Positions 34,903 through 45,054 of a stretch of 64,000 nucleotides of DNA are shown in pieces. The position numbers were made by a program, and so were the translations under genes. Within the stretch, counting starts at the first letter, position 1; every line of letters starts with the position of its first letter. Below the pieces are notes generated by a model. The model made no database searches and had not been told where the DNA came from. It worked only from the letters and a program-made list of their open reading frames with translations. The DNA is from Escallonia rubra (Eukaryota; Streptophyta; Magnoliopsida; Escalloniales; Escalloniaceae): positions 136,501 through 200,500 of the forward strand of contig JAVXUO010003219.1 of NCBI GenBank assembly GCA_033065855.1, given 5' to 3'.

Positions 34903-36530
34903 ATGTCTGCGGATCCTTTTTACGGGTATCCATCAGCCAGTTTTACAGTTAACAAATTTCTTGGAAATTTTGGCATGTTTGATGATCCTGCTGCCAACGT
35001 CTACGATCTTGGAGTAAATGATGGTGTATGGTCCTACAGTATAGATCCGAACATGTATACTGATTGTGAACTCAGTGCTGCAACAAGTGGAACCAATGGA
35101 CCCTATTTGGGCACTGGGTACTGTATAAGCAATAATGTGGCAAGTCCTAGCTCTTATGTTGACCAAAGTTCCAAACAATTGATGAATAAACTTGACTTTG
35201 ACATGCTAGCTACGGATCAGTGTGGCTCACAGATATTGCAGAGCCTTTTGCAATGCAATGGTACAATGATAAATGAGATAACAGGTAGGGTTCCTAATTT
35301 TCCGCAGCTGATGGAAGATCAACATGGGACACCATCTATTTCATAGGCATCTTGAGGGGAGCACTGAGAATGAGTTGAAACTGATAGTAAACCAGGTAGC
35401 GTCGCTAAATCAAGACAAACTGTTGTCTCTAGCAATTGACGCTCGGGTGAGTACATTCATATCCTTCGACCGAAATCCTTTTCTTTTTGGGTGATCAATC
35501 ATTTGCAACTTCTGACTTGTTCCGGTTGCAGATCAAATTCATTTCAAAGACTAATCAGACCCCTAAAGAAATCCCCCAAGTGGCATCTATGTTGACATCG
35601 TCTCTTTCCACTCAATGCTTTGAACTTGTGATTCATCGAACAGCCAGGCATGTTATTAAACAGTGCCTTAATCTCCATGGCGATTAGCCAAACAAGGTAA
35701 TTTTATTCCCTCTGCTTAGCTTGTGAACATATATTTTCCTACAATTTCCATTCTGTCCACACTCATTGAGTTATTTTTAACTAATCTTCTTTATTTCAGG
35801 TACTATATGATCAAGCAATTAGGTGGTGTCGTGAGATAGCCACTGACAAAGTAGGATGCCAAGCCTGAATGATTGCATCGGTTGCATCAGTACCTCTCAG
35901 GGGAAGGACCTTCTAAGCAAGATTGTAGAGAACGCAGACTTCCTTTTAAAAGATCGGTTTGGGTACTAGTTATGGATATTCCATTTCTACAATCCGGATC
36001 CACTATATACGACGTGATTTTCTTCAGATTCTAAAACTTTTTGCAAGTATCTGTTTAATTTGATTATTTTTCTTCAGGAACTATTTGTGCAGCATGTCCT
36101 CAAGCTTCAAAACCAAGGACTCACAGACAAAATCTGCAATAAACTTCGAGGCCATTATACAGACTTGTCATCAAAGAAAGGTGGCAGTCATGTCATGGTG
36201 AAATGCATAACTTCTTCCAAAAAGGGGATGAAATACACAGTTGGAAACTTTCTGGAGAATGGAAGGACACTCAGCCAAATTGCCCGCGTCCAGTAGGGAA
36301 ACTATGTTATCCAAAGAGCTCTCAAAGCCACAAAGGTTTGTCTATCTTGCCTTTCTCCAATTCTACCCATTGAATTTAATTATTCCCTAATTGTAATTAT
36401 CTCCTAATCAATTTCTCTCGTCACTTACATTTTTCAGGTTGAGGATAGAGAGCGTTACAGATGTCTTGTAAGCGCCCTCCTCCAAAACTTGGGTCTCGAG
36501 AGCCTTAAATGGAAAGAATGTAGTTGAGCG
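34903..36530 (+). pseudogene. Pumilio (PUF) RNA-binding protein pseudogene
   Basis: The pieces are in order: an N-terminal frame at 34903-35325 with LDFDMLATDQCGSQILQSLL, a typical PUF repeat; after a one-base frame change, the LFHRHLEGSTENELKLIV text to 35448; then KTNQTPKEIPQVASMLTSSL...HVIKQCLNLHGD with an in-frame stop at about 35685. Next comes VLYDQAIRWCREIATDKVG, another frame change, then LNDCIGCISTSQGKDLLSKI, a further stop, and ELFVQHVLKLQNQGLTDKIC...GGSHVMVKC to 36294. At least three frame changes or stops rule out function. The text resembles the divergent plant APUM group with PUF repeats. The gypsy LTR sits directly upstream. Confidence 0.85.
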
Positions 36531-37131
36531 GATCAGGATCCTGGAACAAGCCAAGTTTTGAGGAGGGAGTTGTCATGTCTCTGTGTTTAGTGTTATCAAA
36601 TGTCATGCCTTTTGTTAGTTTAGGGTGAATCAATGTTTTGTTTCATTATGTAATCTACCATTAGTTACAGTGCTGCGAGTATCAGTCTAAGCATGAGGGA
36701 ATATATCTTGATGTTGTTGATCATTAGTTTATTGTCAACTGTTTGATAATAACTTTGGAAATTATGATGTATTCTTCTACAGCATTATTCTTAACTGAAC
36801 TCTTTATTCTAAACTTGAGCCGTGTATATTCCGACAAAAAGGTTAATACTGCGTCATAAATAATCGAGTCCCGCAAGAAATCCACCACCTCCAATGGACC
36901 CCTGACCACCATGTCCAAGAAAATCCAACCTCCAACATCGAAATCCCCCGTCAACGGCCACAAAAGAATAGATCAATTCAAGATTAGGGCTTCGACGATG
37001 AGATTGCAGTAGATTATTTACAAGAGGTTTTAGATGGTCCATATTATGAACTGAAGACATGAAAAGTGAAGCCAATATTTCAAAAGAACCACGGAACTTC
37101 ATTTTAATGTAGTAACAGTAGATTCAGTAAG
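36531..37131. other. Spacer between PUM pseudogene and hAT element
   Basis: The stretch is AT-rich and no gene was seen. It could include the 3' flank of the ancestral Pumilio gene. Confidence 0.4.
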
Positions 37132-37139
37132 TTGGGAAC
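37132..37139. repeat. 8-bp target-site duplication, left copy
   Basis: TTGGGAAC lies immediately left of the hAT element and recurs exactly at 38064-38071. Confidence 0.85.
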
Positions 37140-38063
37140 CAGGGGCGGACCTACGTTGTGGCAAGAGGGGGCTGAAGCATCCCCTGACTTCTGGATTTTT
37201 TTTTGTTTTTGGGAATCGCACCACCCCATTCCCGAGACGCCGTTCCCCCATCCCCTATACCCCGTTCCCTGAGACCATAACTCGGCTCTCTTTCTCTCTC
37301 ACCGATGGACATTGGATGTAACGACCGGCGACTAGATCTGGCATATTGCCGGCGACGCCACGCGACTAAACAGTCTGAACACACGTTGTCGATCTCCGCC
37401 CGACGACCAAATCTTGAAGAAACGGCACTCCGCCGACGACCAGGTCTCCGAGTCTTTGTTCGGCGTCCGACCACGCGACTAGTCACCAGATCTGCTTGAC
37501 GAAGTGCCACTGCTTGACGCCGTCCGAGCACGCGATCAGATTTGCTTGACGGAGTGCCTCACCCAGTCACCCTGCAGGCGACCACGAGCTGCTACACGGA
37601 CGATTGCTGGAATTTGCTGCTGGGAATTTGTCTGTTGTATGTTGCTTCGTCCCAATTCGTGGTGGAGCTGCATCCAGCCGTGGTGAATTTGTCTGTTGTC
37701 TGTTGAGTGTTGTCTACTTGAGATTTGAGTGCTTGACGGAGTGGCCCACTGCTTTGGTAAATTATCGTTAATTTATTGTTATTGTTTATTTTATATTTGT
37801 ATGTCGATACTTATGCTACAGACTTGAGTTATTTTGCATGTATATAGATGTCAATACAAATACATTTGTACATTAAAAGTATCATAAACCTAGAGTTTAA
37901 TTCTAAAATTTTGAGTATCGAAACATTTGTATAGTTTAATTTCAGTGATTATATAGAGATTTTAAAAAATCTCTATATAATATTATTTTACTATAATTTT
38001 TTTTTTTTGTGCATTCGATAGAATTTTTGCATCTCCTGAAAAAATTTCCTAATTCCGCCCCCG
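37140..38063. mobile_element. Non-autonomous hAT element, 924 bp
   Basis: The left end is CAGGGGCGGACC. The right end in reverse complement is CGGGGGCGGAATT, so the terminal inverted repeat is C(A/G)GGGGCGGA. An 8-bp TTGGGAAC duplication flanks it, as expected for hAT elements. The left half is GC-rich with repeated CGACCACGCGAC-like and TGCTTGACG(A/G)AGTG units; the right half is AT-rich. No transposase is visible. Confidence 0.85.
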
Positions 38064-38071
38064 TTGGGAAC
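38064..38071. repeat. 8-bp target-site duplication, right copy
   Basis: TTGGGAAC lies immediately right of the hAT element. Confidence 0.85.
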
Positions 38072-38550
38072 TAAGGGTACATTCTCACGCACTCGATATA
38101 ATAATGAAGCTAAAGATATTTGACATGCCAAAAGACTTGGAACCATCAAGAAATCGATAACAACATGATGGCTACTGAAGTAGAAAATCTCTACTTTGTC
38201 TTTATCATATTCCATGAGTTATTCTCACATCCCCACAACATAGGAGTGGTGTATATGATCAAATCCCAAATCTCTAATAGCAGCAATGTTATTCTCTAGA
38301 AAGACGTAAAGATGGATTCTGTTACTACAGAGGCTGACATACATGACTCATTGAGCTCCTTCTCGTCTTCTTCCTGTTCGTATCTTCTCCACCTAATATG
38401 TCTCCCCTGTGGTCTCCTCTGTGCTTCCTTCTATATCATCTCCAGCGGTTCCTATCAAAACAACTATATCAAAACATTGAATTCCCATTTATGTTGTTCC
38501 TTTGTAATAATAGAGCAAGGAAATGAGTACAAGACAAAAAAAAGTATCAG

Positions 38551-38928
38551 CTAACCTGCAGGCGTAACATCTACTAGGCATATGGCGTTAAGGCCTGGCG
38601 GGACATTTAGTTCACCAGAAAAAGAAATACGATTCTCTCTTGCGTGTCGACTCAGCCGATTCTCTCTTGCGTTGCGACTCAGCCAGCGGGCTGCCAGGTT
38701 TGCGGTCGGTCTAACGTACGAGAAAGACCCTTCACAAAGGACACTGGTCAATTCAGAGACCACATTCAACAGTCTCCCTTTAATTCCGCCCCGGCGACAA
38801 TAAAGAAGATCAGAATTCAAAGCAGCCATAATTTCCGCACAATCGAACTCTAGGATTATCTTCGGAATTGCGACCCTCGGATTTGCGTAACGATAGATCA
38901 GATGGACCACATAATCGGCCACTTCCAC
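38551..38928 (-). pseudogene. RNase H-like (RVT_3) domain fragment 1
   Basis: The minus-strand frame contains IPKIILEFDCAEIMAALNSD and SFSYVRPTANLAARWLSRNA, then PPGLNAICLVDVTPAG. This matches the plant reverse-transcriptase-like RNase H (RVT_3) pattern: acidic E-x-D-C-x-x-V/I-x-x-L-N-S, a distal S-F-x-x-V-x-R-x-A-N-x-x-A-x-x-L-A/S, and a C-terminal tail. The N-terminal third and its first catalytic Asp are missing. It probably derives from a LINE-type or domesticated RNase H gene. Confidence 0.7.
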
Positions 38929-39084
38929 TACCTGTGGACCGACTAGGAGGCTAATTTTTGGTGGTTACGCCATGTGGGCGCTCATTAGGCGCTTACGGGA
39001 TGCTTAGTGGACGCTTACTTGGCAATTGATGGGCAAGGCTTCCGAAAGGTTCAAGACTTCTCTACACTATAGTGTCTTGTAAAT

Positions 39085-39260
39085 ATGTGAATATTCTAGA
39101 GTAGTGCTAGATTACTCTAGAATGGTAGGGGAGTGTTCGAAAGGGCCTAGAATATTAGAGAGGCTTGTACATATTGTGGAGAGTTCTAGATAGGGAATGT
39201 CATCCGTAGGATCGATGGTAATCTCCACCGTCCGTTGAGGAGGTGGAGTAGTATATAAAG
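39085..39260 (+). promoter_or_regulatory. Promoter-like segment in the foldback spacer
   Basis: A TATATAA at 39252-39258 is preceded by clustered GAA/TTC motifs: GAATATTCTAGAG at 39089-39101, then CTCTAGAATGG, GTTCGAAAGG and CTAGAATATTAG. These resemble heat-shock-element units. The style is like the U3 region of a copia LTR. Transcription starting near 39285 would run through the palindrome centred at 39580. This is inference from motifs only. Confidence 0.35.
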
Positions 39261-39321
39261 CCAAGGCCACACTTGGCCAAGGCATCCTAAGACATCCGGT
39301 CAATTATGGCTGCCAAGGCAT

Positions 39322-39580
39322 CCGATTCTCTCTTGCGTTGCGACTCAGCCAGCGGGCTGCCTGGTTTGCGATCGGTCTAACGTATGAGAAAGACCCTTCA
39401 CAAAGGACACCGGTCAATTCGGAGACCACATTCAACAATCTCCCTTTAATTCCGCCCCAGCGACAATAAAGAAGATCAGAATTCAAAGCAGCCATAATTT
39501 CAGCACAATCGAACTCTAGGATTATCTTCGGAATTGCGACCCTCGGATTTGCGTAACAATAGATCAGTTGGACCACTGCC
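39322..39580 (-). pseudogene. RNase H-like (RVT_3) domain fragment 2
   Basis: This direct repeat of 38656-38915 carries the same minus-strand text with substitutions (for example LLYCRWGGIKGRLL and SYVRPIANQAARW). It is inverted relative to fragment 3 and touches it. Confidence 0.7.
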
Positions 39581-39852
39581 TGGAAGTGGCCGATTATGTG
39601 GTCCATCTGATCTATCGTTACGCAAATCCGAGGGTCGCAATTCCGAAGATAATCGTAGAGTTCGATTGTGCGGAAATTATGGCTGCTTTGAATTCTGATC
39701 TTCTTTATTGTCGTCGGGGCGGAATTAAAGGGAGACTGTTGAATGTGGTCTCTGAATTGACCAGTGTCCTTTGTGAAGGGTCTTTCTCGTACGTTAGACC
39801 GACCGCAAACCAGGCAGCCTGCAAGAGAGAATCGTATTTCTTTTTATGGTGA
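39581..39852 (+). pseudogene. RNase H-like (RVT_3) domain fragment 3
   Basis: The third copy, on the plus strand, is the inner part of the right foldback arm: IPKIIVEFDCAEIMAALNSD ... SYVRPTANQAAC, ending in KRESYFFLW. Relative to fragment 1 it lacks about 40 bp around the repeated R-x-SRHAREN stretch. Confidence 0.7.
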
Positions 39853-40330
39853 ACTAAATGTCCCGCCAGGCCTTAACGCCATATGCCTAGTAGATGTTAC
39901 GCCTGCAGGTTAGCTAATACTTTTTTTTGTCTTGTACTCATTTCCTTGCTCTATTATTACAAAGGAACAACATAAATGGGAATTCAATGTTTTGATATAG
40001 TTGTTTTGATAGGAACCACTGGAGATGATATAGAAGGAAGCACAGAGGAGACCACAGGGGAGACATATTAGGTGGAGAAGATACGAACAGGAAGAAGACG
40101 AGAAGGAGCTCAATGAGTCATGTCTGTCAGCCTCTGTAGTAACAGAATCCATCTTTACGTCTTTCTAGAGAATAACATTGCTGCTATTAGAGATTTGGGA
40201 TTTGATCATATCCACCACTCCTATTTTGTGGGGATGTGAGAATAACTCATGGAATATGATAAAGACAAAGTAGAGATTTTCTACTTCAGATGTTGTATGA
40301 AGCCTATTACACAAATCATGTCAAGCTTAT

Positions 40331-41521
40331 AAAGCAAGTGACATCTCATTTGAAATCATAATTAATGAAGCAAAACATCGAAAAAATCAAACCCATCAGG
40401 CCAGGGTAAACATAAAGAGGAATCATCATGAAAAACCATTTATAGAAACCCACCCAAAATAATATCAACATGAGAGCAAGATAAGATCAATAAATTAAAG
40501 AAATAATACCTGATCAGAGAGATACTAGGATTTAGAGCGAGAGGAATGATGGACATTGCCAGAGAGAGAAACTGTCGCGAAAAAGAAAGGAACTGTCTGA
40601 AACGGAGAGAGAAATTGTCGGCAAACGGGTAAAGTCGCTCGGCGATGGATAAAGGCGTTGCCACTGTCAGAAATGGCGATGGTTGTCACGTTAGAAGGAA
40701 CGCGCCACTAGGAGCCTTGGAGAGAGCCCAGTGGGGGCACGACAAGTCATGAAGACCGAAGTGCATTCACTATTCAGATTTAGGGTTTTTTTTTTTAATA
40801 TTATTATGTTTTTATTTTATAATAACCAAGTTTGGACCCACGGGTCGAGCCACCCAACTTGCTCCGACACTTATTGATATGAACAATCCAATTTTCTGGG
40901 ACTAGAAAAAATATACTACTTGAAGTAAAGGAACGCGCACACACACTTGGTCCTCTGGATTAGGATTGACGTAGAAAGAGAGGAAAGGCGAAATGTTGGG
41001 TGGTGTAGAGTCATTGATGCAAGTACAGGGGCAGGCGCAGGGATCATCATCATTATAGACACAAGAATTTTGGATGGAAAAGAACGGAGAAGGATGGATG
41101 ATCTATACCATGGGCGTCGTACTCGTCATATTGCTATGGCAATTGGCCACCAACACTAGGAGGCACTTTCGATTCTTCTTCTTCAGACCCACCACAACTG
41201 CCCCTAGTCATCCTTGTCCCACCCTTTCTCCGGCCCAGGTCCTTCAGTTTTTGGGGAGTTGCTCACGAGCTTGAAACGAATTTGCGCAGTTTTGGCTTAC
41301 AGAACTAGTTTTGCTTGGAATTAGCTCGATCAGCCCTACTCCATCTCAATCTTAAGCTTCAACAACTAGATGTTGCCTATTTTTCGACACGTCCAACCGT
41401 AGCACTAGCAACTAACCCGCTTTTTAAAATTATTTACTGTCTTTTTACGAAATTTGACGCTAGCCTGGCTCTACAAAACTTAAAACTTATCCACTGAGCA
41501 GACAAGATTCTAGCCTATTTG
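40331..41521 (+). pseudogene. Partial copy of START gene 5' region
   Basis: The segment matches 1-1591: promoter, exon 1 and part of intron 1. Only Met4 remains as a start (40993). An in-frame TAG lies at 41056-41058, within the Ser run. Compared with 935-1212, about 77 bp around the first ATG are deleted, and about 225 bp of upstream sequence and a piece of intron 1 are also missing. Exons 2-6 are absent. Confidence 0.88.
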
Positions 41522-42442
41522 GGTAGAGGGAGGAGAGGACGACGAAGCAGAGATCCGGGTGGGAAGAGACGAAGGTGTCTTAGAGCAAGCGGCAGAAGGC
41601 CCCTGCCACCCAGCAAAAAACCTTGGCCACGAGAACTCAGGTTGGAGCAATTTAAAGCGTAACAGATGTTTGTTGATTTGTATCTATATAATCTTCTGGG
41701 TATATTTAGGTTAATAATATAGTGTCGATTTGATTTGTCGATATTCTGAAGGCTTGACTTCAGCCAAAATCTATGTATTCTCACTTATCATTATCACGTT
41801 TACATCTCATGTCCTATGATCTTAGCTTCCCTTTAATAAGTTCATGAGTACTCTTTTCCAAAGATAAGCTTTCTTATCTCTGGCTTTTACTCATATTGCA
41901 AAGATGCAATTAAATGGGTTTTGATCATATTTTGGCATCGTTAATTTCATGATATTTTGGCATCTTATTTTGGCATGCATATTTTCTTATCTCTAATATT
42001 AGCTTCTTCCTTTCCATGTGCGCCCCAAAATTATCCGGACATTCTGGTCAGTAAAATCATGGTCCAAGTGTTTGGAATCCATGGCTTGACGAGTACCGCA
42101 CAGGACACCCTTTCTCTTATCAAGACTTCTAAAAGTGTATTGGCAACGTAAAATTAATGTTTAGTATCCAATAAAGTGTCGTAGCGAAATTTGAAGTTTC
42201 TGCTTTTTTGACAATTTACTTTGCTAGAGTTCATGATATTTGTATTTCATTATCCCGTACTTCATTGTCCCGTTTCACAGGGTTTTAACACACACACACA
42301 CACACACACATATAGACGCGTATAATTATTATGCCTAACTTGAGTTCCTTTTGAGCCAAGGGTACTTGGGTCATTTTATCATAATTCTTTCGCCGCAGCA
42401 TTTTCTTCTTCCTCTATTTACCCTGAGAAACCCTAGTATCTG
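41522..42442. promoter_or_regulatory. 5' flank of the intact HARS gene
   Basis: No gene recognised. A (CA)n run lies at 42290-42311. The last about 60 bp, ending in the AAACCCTAGT motif just before the ATG, are probable 5' leader. No clear TATA box was identified. The left edge is the breakpoint of the START copy. Confidence 0.5.
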
Positions 42443-45003
42443 ATGCCACAAGCGGCGACGGCTTCCGTTGTTGCAACTTACGAGATGTCACCCTCATCCG
42501 ATGCCGATGACGGCGCTGCTCTCAAAGACATATGCACGGTGTTGGACCAGCGGCTGACCGCCTTGTCCGCCGTTGCGGACGCCGTGGCAGCCTTGTCTTG
42601 CGAGGCCTTGAAGGCTGACGTTACCGCCGCTTTTGCCTGGGTTTCCACTGTTTCCGCCGACGGTTCTTCCTCCGACAAAGACGTCGTCGCAGTCGCCAGT
42701 GATTTCAAGGTATTGCTCAAGGACTCCAAACTCACCGTTAAGCAGCTCCTCCACGATAATCCCAGTATCACATTCATTCCCGCCTTTCATGGCCATTTGA
42801 GGTCTGTTGCCAGATCAGTGCGGCTCGAATTGAAGTCCTCCTCCGCCCGGACCTGGAGCATGAAACTGGCTGCGGTTGTTTCATCCTTGGAACTGCCCCT
42901 GCTTAATGTCGGTGAGGCTAGTTTGGGACGAGCCAAGCTTTGTCTTCTTGCCAGTAGTTTGCTGGAGGGCTTCAAGTCCAAGGCCGCCGGATGGCCTGAC
43001 CTTGATGCTATCCAGGATATAGTTAAGTCCTCCCGAGCTGCCCATCTCAGAAAGGATTATATCAAGACTGTAAATGACGTATGCGATCTATGTGATCTTG
43101 TGAGGAAGATTCTTTCTTGGGAGGCATTGACCGCATTTGTCTCCCTCGAGGGAAGTGAACTGCTCGAAAAATCTCGTGGCACGTTTAAGGCAGAGGGAAG
43201 TGAGGATAATGCCAAGCCGGACAAGAAGAGGGAGAAGGAGAAGAAGAAGAAGGTCATGGGAAAAGGGACTAGTGTCTTGATTGAGTTTATTAAGGAAAAG
43301 TTGCAGACCGAGACAACTGAGGGGGTTGATATCTCAACCTCGGTGGAGAAATGGGCGCAGGGTTTCCTCTCGTTGTTCGATCCAAATGACCCCCGTTTTG
43401 AATCTCTGCTGGACAAAGTGAAAGAAATCGTGGACAGTAATGAAAGTAGAAGGCTTCCCAAGCTTCCCAAGGTAATAAATTGTGAGTTAGTTGTGGAGTT
43501 TGATCCAGGTTAACTTTAGTATCTTTAATTCCATATTTTCTTGCCATTAGCTTTGGTCTTCGGAAAAGATTATGATAAACGGGGAGAAAACAATATAGTC
43601 TCTCTTTTTTGTTAGTCGATACGAGCATACTGACAAGATTGATGCTATGTATTAGTTCTACAATCTTCTCCACGGTATCACAAAGGAGGTACAACTTTGG
43701 AAGTTCTTGGAAATTGAGAAAGATTAGACTCATGTTATTTCGTCTTGGTAGGTAGCTAAAGCAGAGATTGGAGCTCTTTTCGAGGCTCTTTTGGGGGCCT
43801 GTTTCTCGTATTTTATATTAGCTTCTGTTGCTCATACTATATGAGTTACATCCTTCTGTAATTTTGTTTTTAAGAATCTACGTAGTTAATCAAAATTTGA
43901 TCCCGGTGAAGGCAACTGAGGTGTAGCTCGTCCTGCAGACATAGTGTGTTTTAATGTGTCATGCATTTGTTTTACTATTATTAAAGTCTATCTTGTTCAT
44001 TCTTAAAGTGGTACATTTTCCTTGCATAACAGGGGACTCGTGATTTTGCAAAGGAACAGATGGCAGTAAGAGATAAAGCATTTAAAACTATAACTGATGT
44101 GTTCAAGAGGCATGGTGCGATGGCTCTGGATACCCCTGCCTTTGAATTGAGAGAAACTCTGATGGGTAAATATGGAGAAGATTCAAAATTGGTTTATGAT
44201 TTAGCCGACCAGGTCAGACATTGTTGCCAATTTTTGTTGTGAGGAAATATTTTAATTTAAATGGTTATCTTTGTATGTGTGCGCTTTCATGTACATATGC
44301 TAATCGTGCCGACCTCTCCCCTCTTTTATGTGTCTGAGGTATGTGACTTTACTCCTCCCTCATGAGCTTGCTTTAAGCTAAAACTGGAGATAGTCTCAGA
44401 CTATAGAAAGGAACAGAAGCTATAAGTGATGTACTTTTTTCATATAGCTGCCAACTTTAGGCTCTTTAGATACCAGATTCTCCAACTCTGTCCCGCCCTT
44501 CCCACACTTTTCTGCAATCCCTTCACCAATTTGAAACAAAAGGCGTCTCTTCTTTCAGCATATTGCCTTCCTCAGGTAACACACAGGCATTAGTCACTTA
44601 GCAGGGTCGTGGTAGGAATTTGCTATGATCAAGTCAGGATTCTTTCCCAAAAAGAATCCACTTTTACACTCCAAAGAAACGTTTATCCTCCTATTCTTGA
44701 GCTTCTTTCTCATGCCATCCACTACATTGCTTAGTCAGAGCTCCACCCCTCGCTAACCAGACTGCGTAACAATGAAACTCGCTCATGTTTTTCAACTATC
44801 AGGTTGGAACACCCTGATTGCTGTAGTGGAAGAGAAGGGGAAAAAAAAGAAATGATTAAGAGTAGAAGAAGAGAAGAAAGACTCGTATTTGTATTGTTTG
44901 GCTTGAGAAAAGTCGAGAGAAAAGAGGAGAGAAGAAAGATAAGCTAAAGAGACATGGAAGGACAGAACCAATGTTTTTATTGTGTTTATCTAATTCTGAG
45001 TCC

Positions 45004-45054
<51 letters not shown>

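Larger units (their letters stand above)
38163..40305. repeat. Large foldback (inverted repeat) with RNase H-like sequence
   Basis: The left arm runs from about 38163 to 38927 and the right arm from 39581 to about 40305 in opposite orientation, with only a few differences: CTACTTC ends, ATTCTCACATCCCCACAA, and the paired MDSVTTEAD-encoding stretch at 38312-38554 and 39910-40152. The spacer contains an additional copy (39322-39580) of part of the left arm. It is inverted with respect to the right arm, so a second tight palindrome is centred near 39580. Confidence 0.88.

Noticed and set aside
38312-38554. 80-aa frame starting MDSVTTEAD, found twice (also 39910-40152, minus strand)
   Set aside because: Both copies are the same foldback sequence. 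There is no recognisable domain or independent support for coding.
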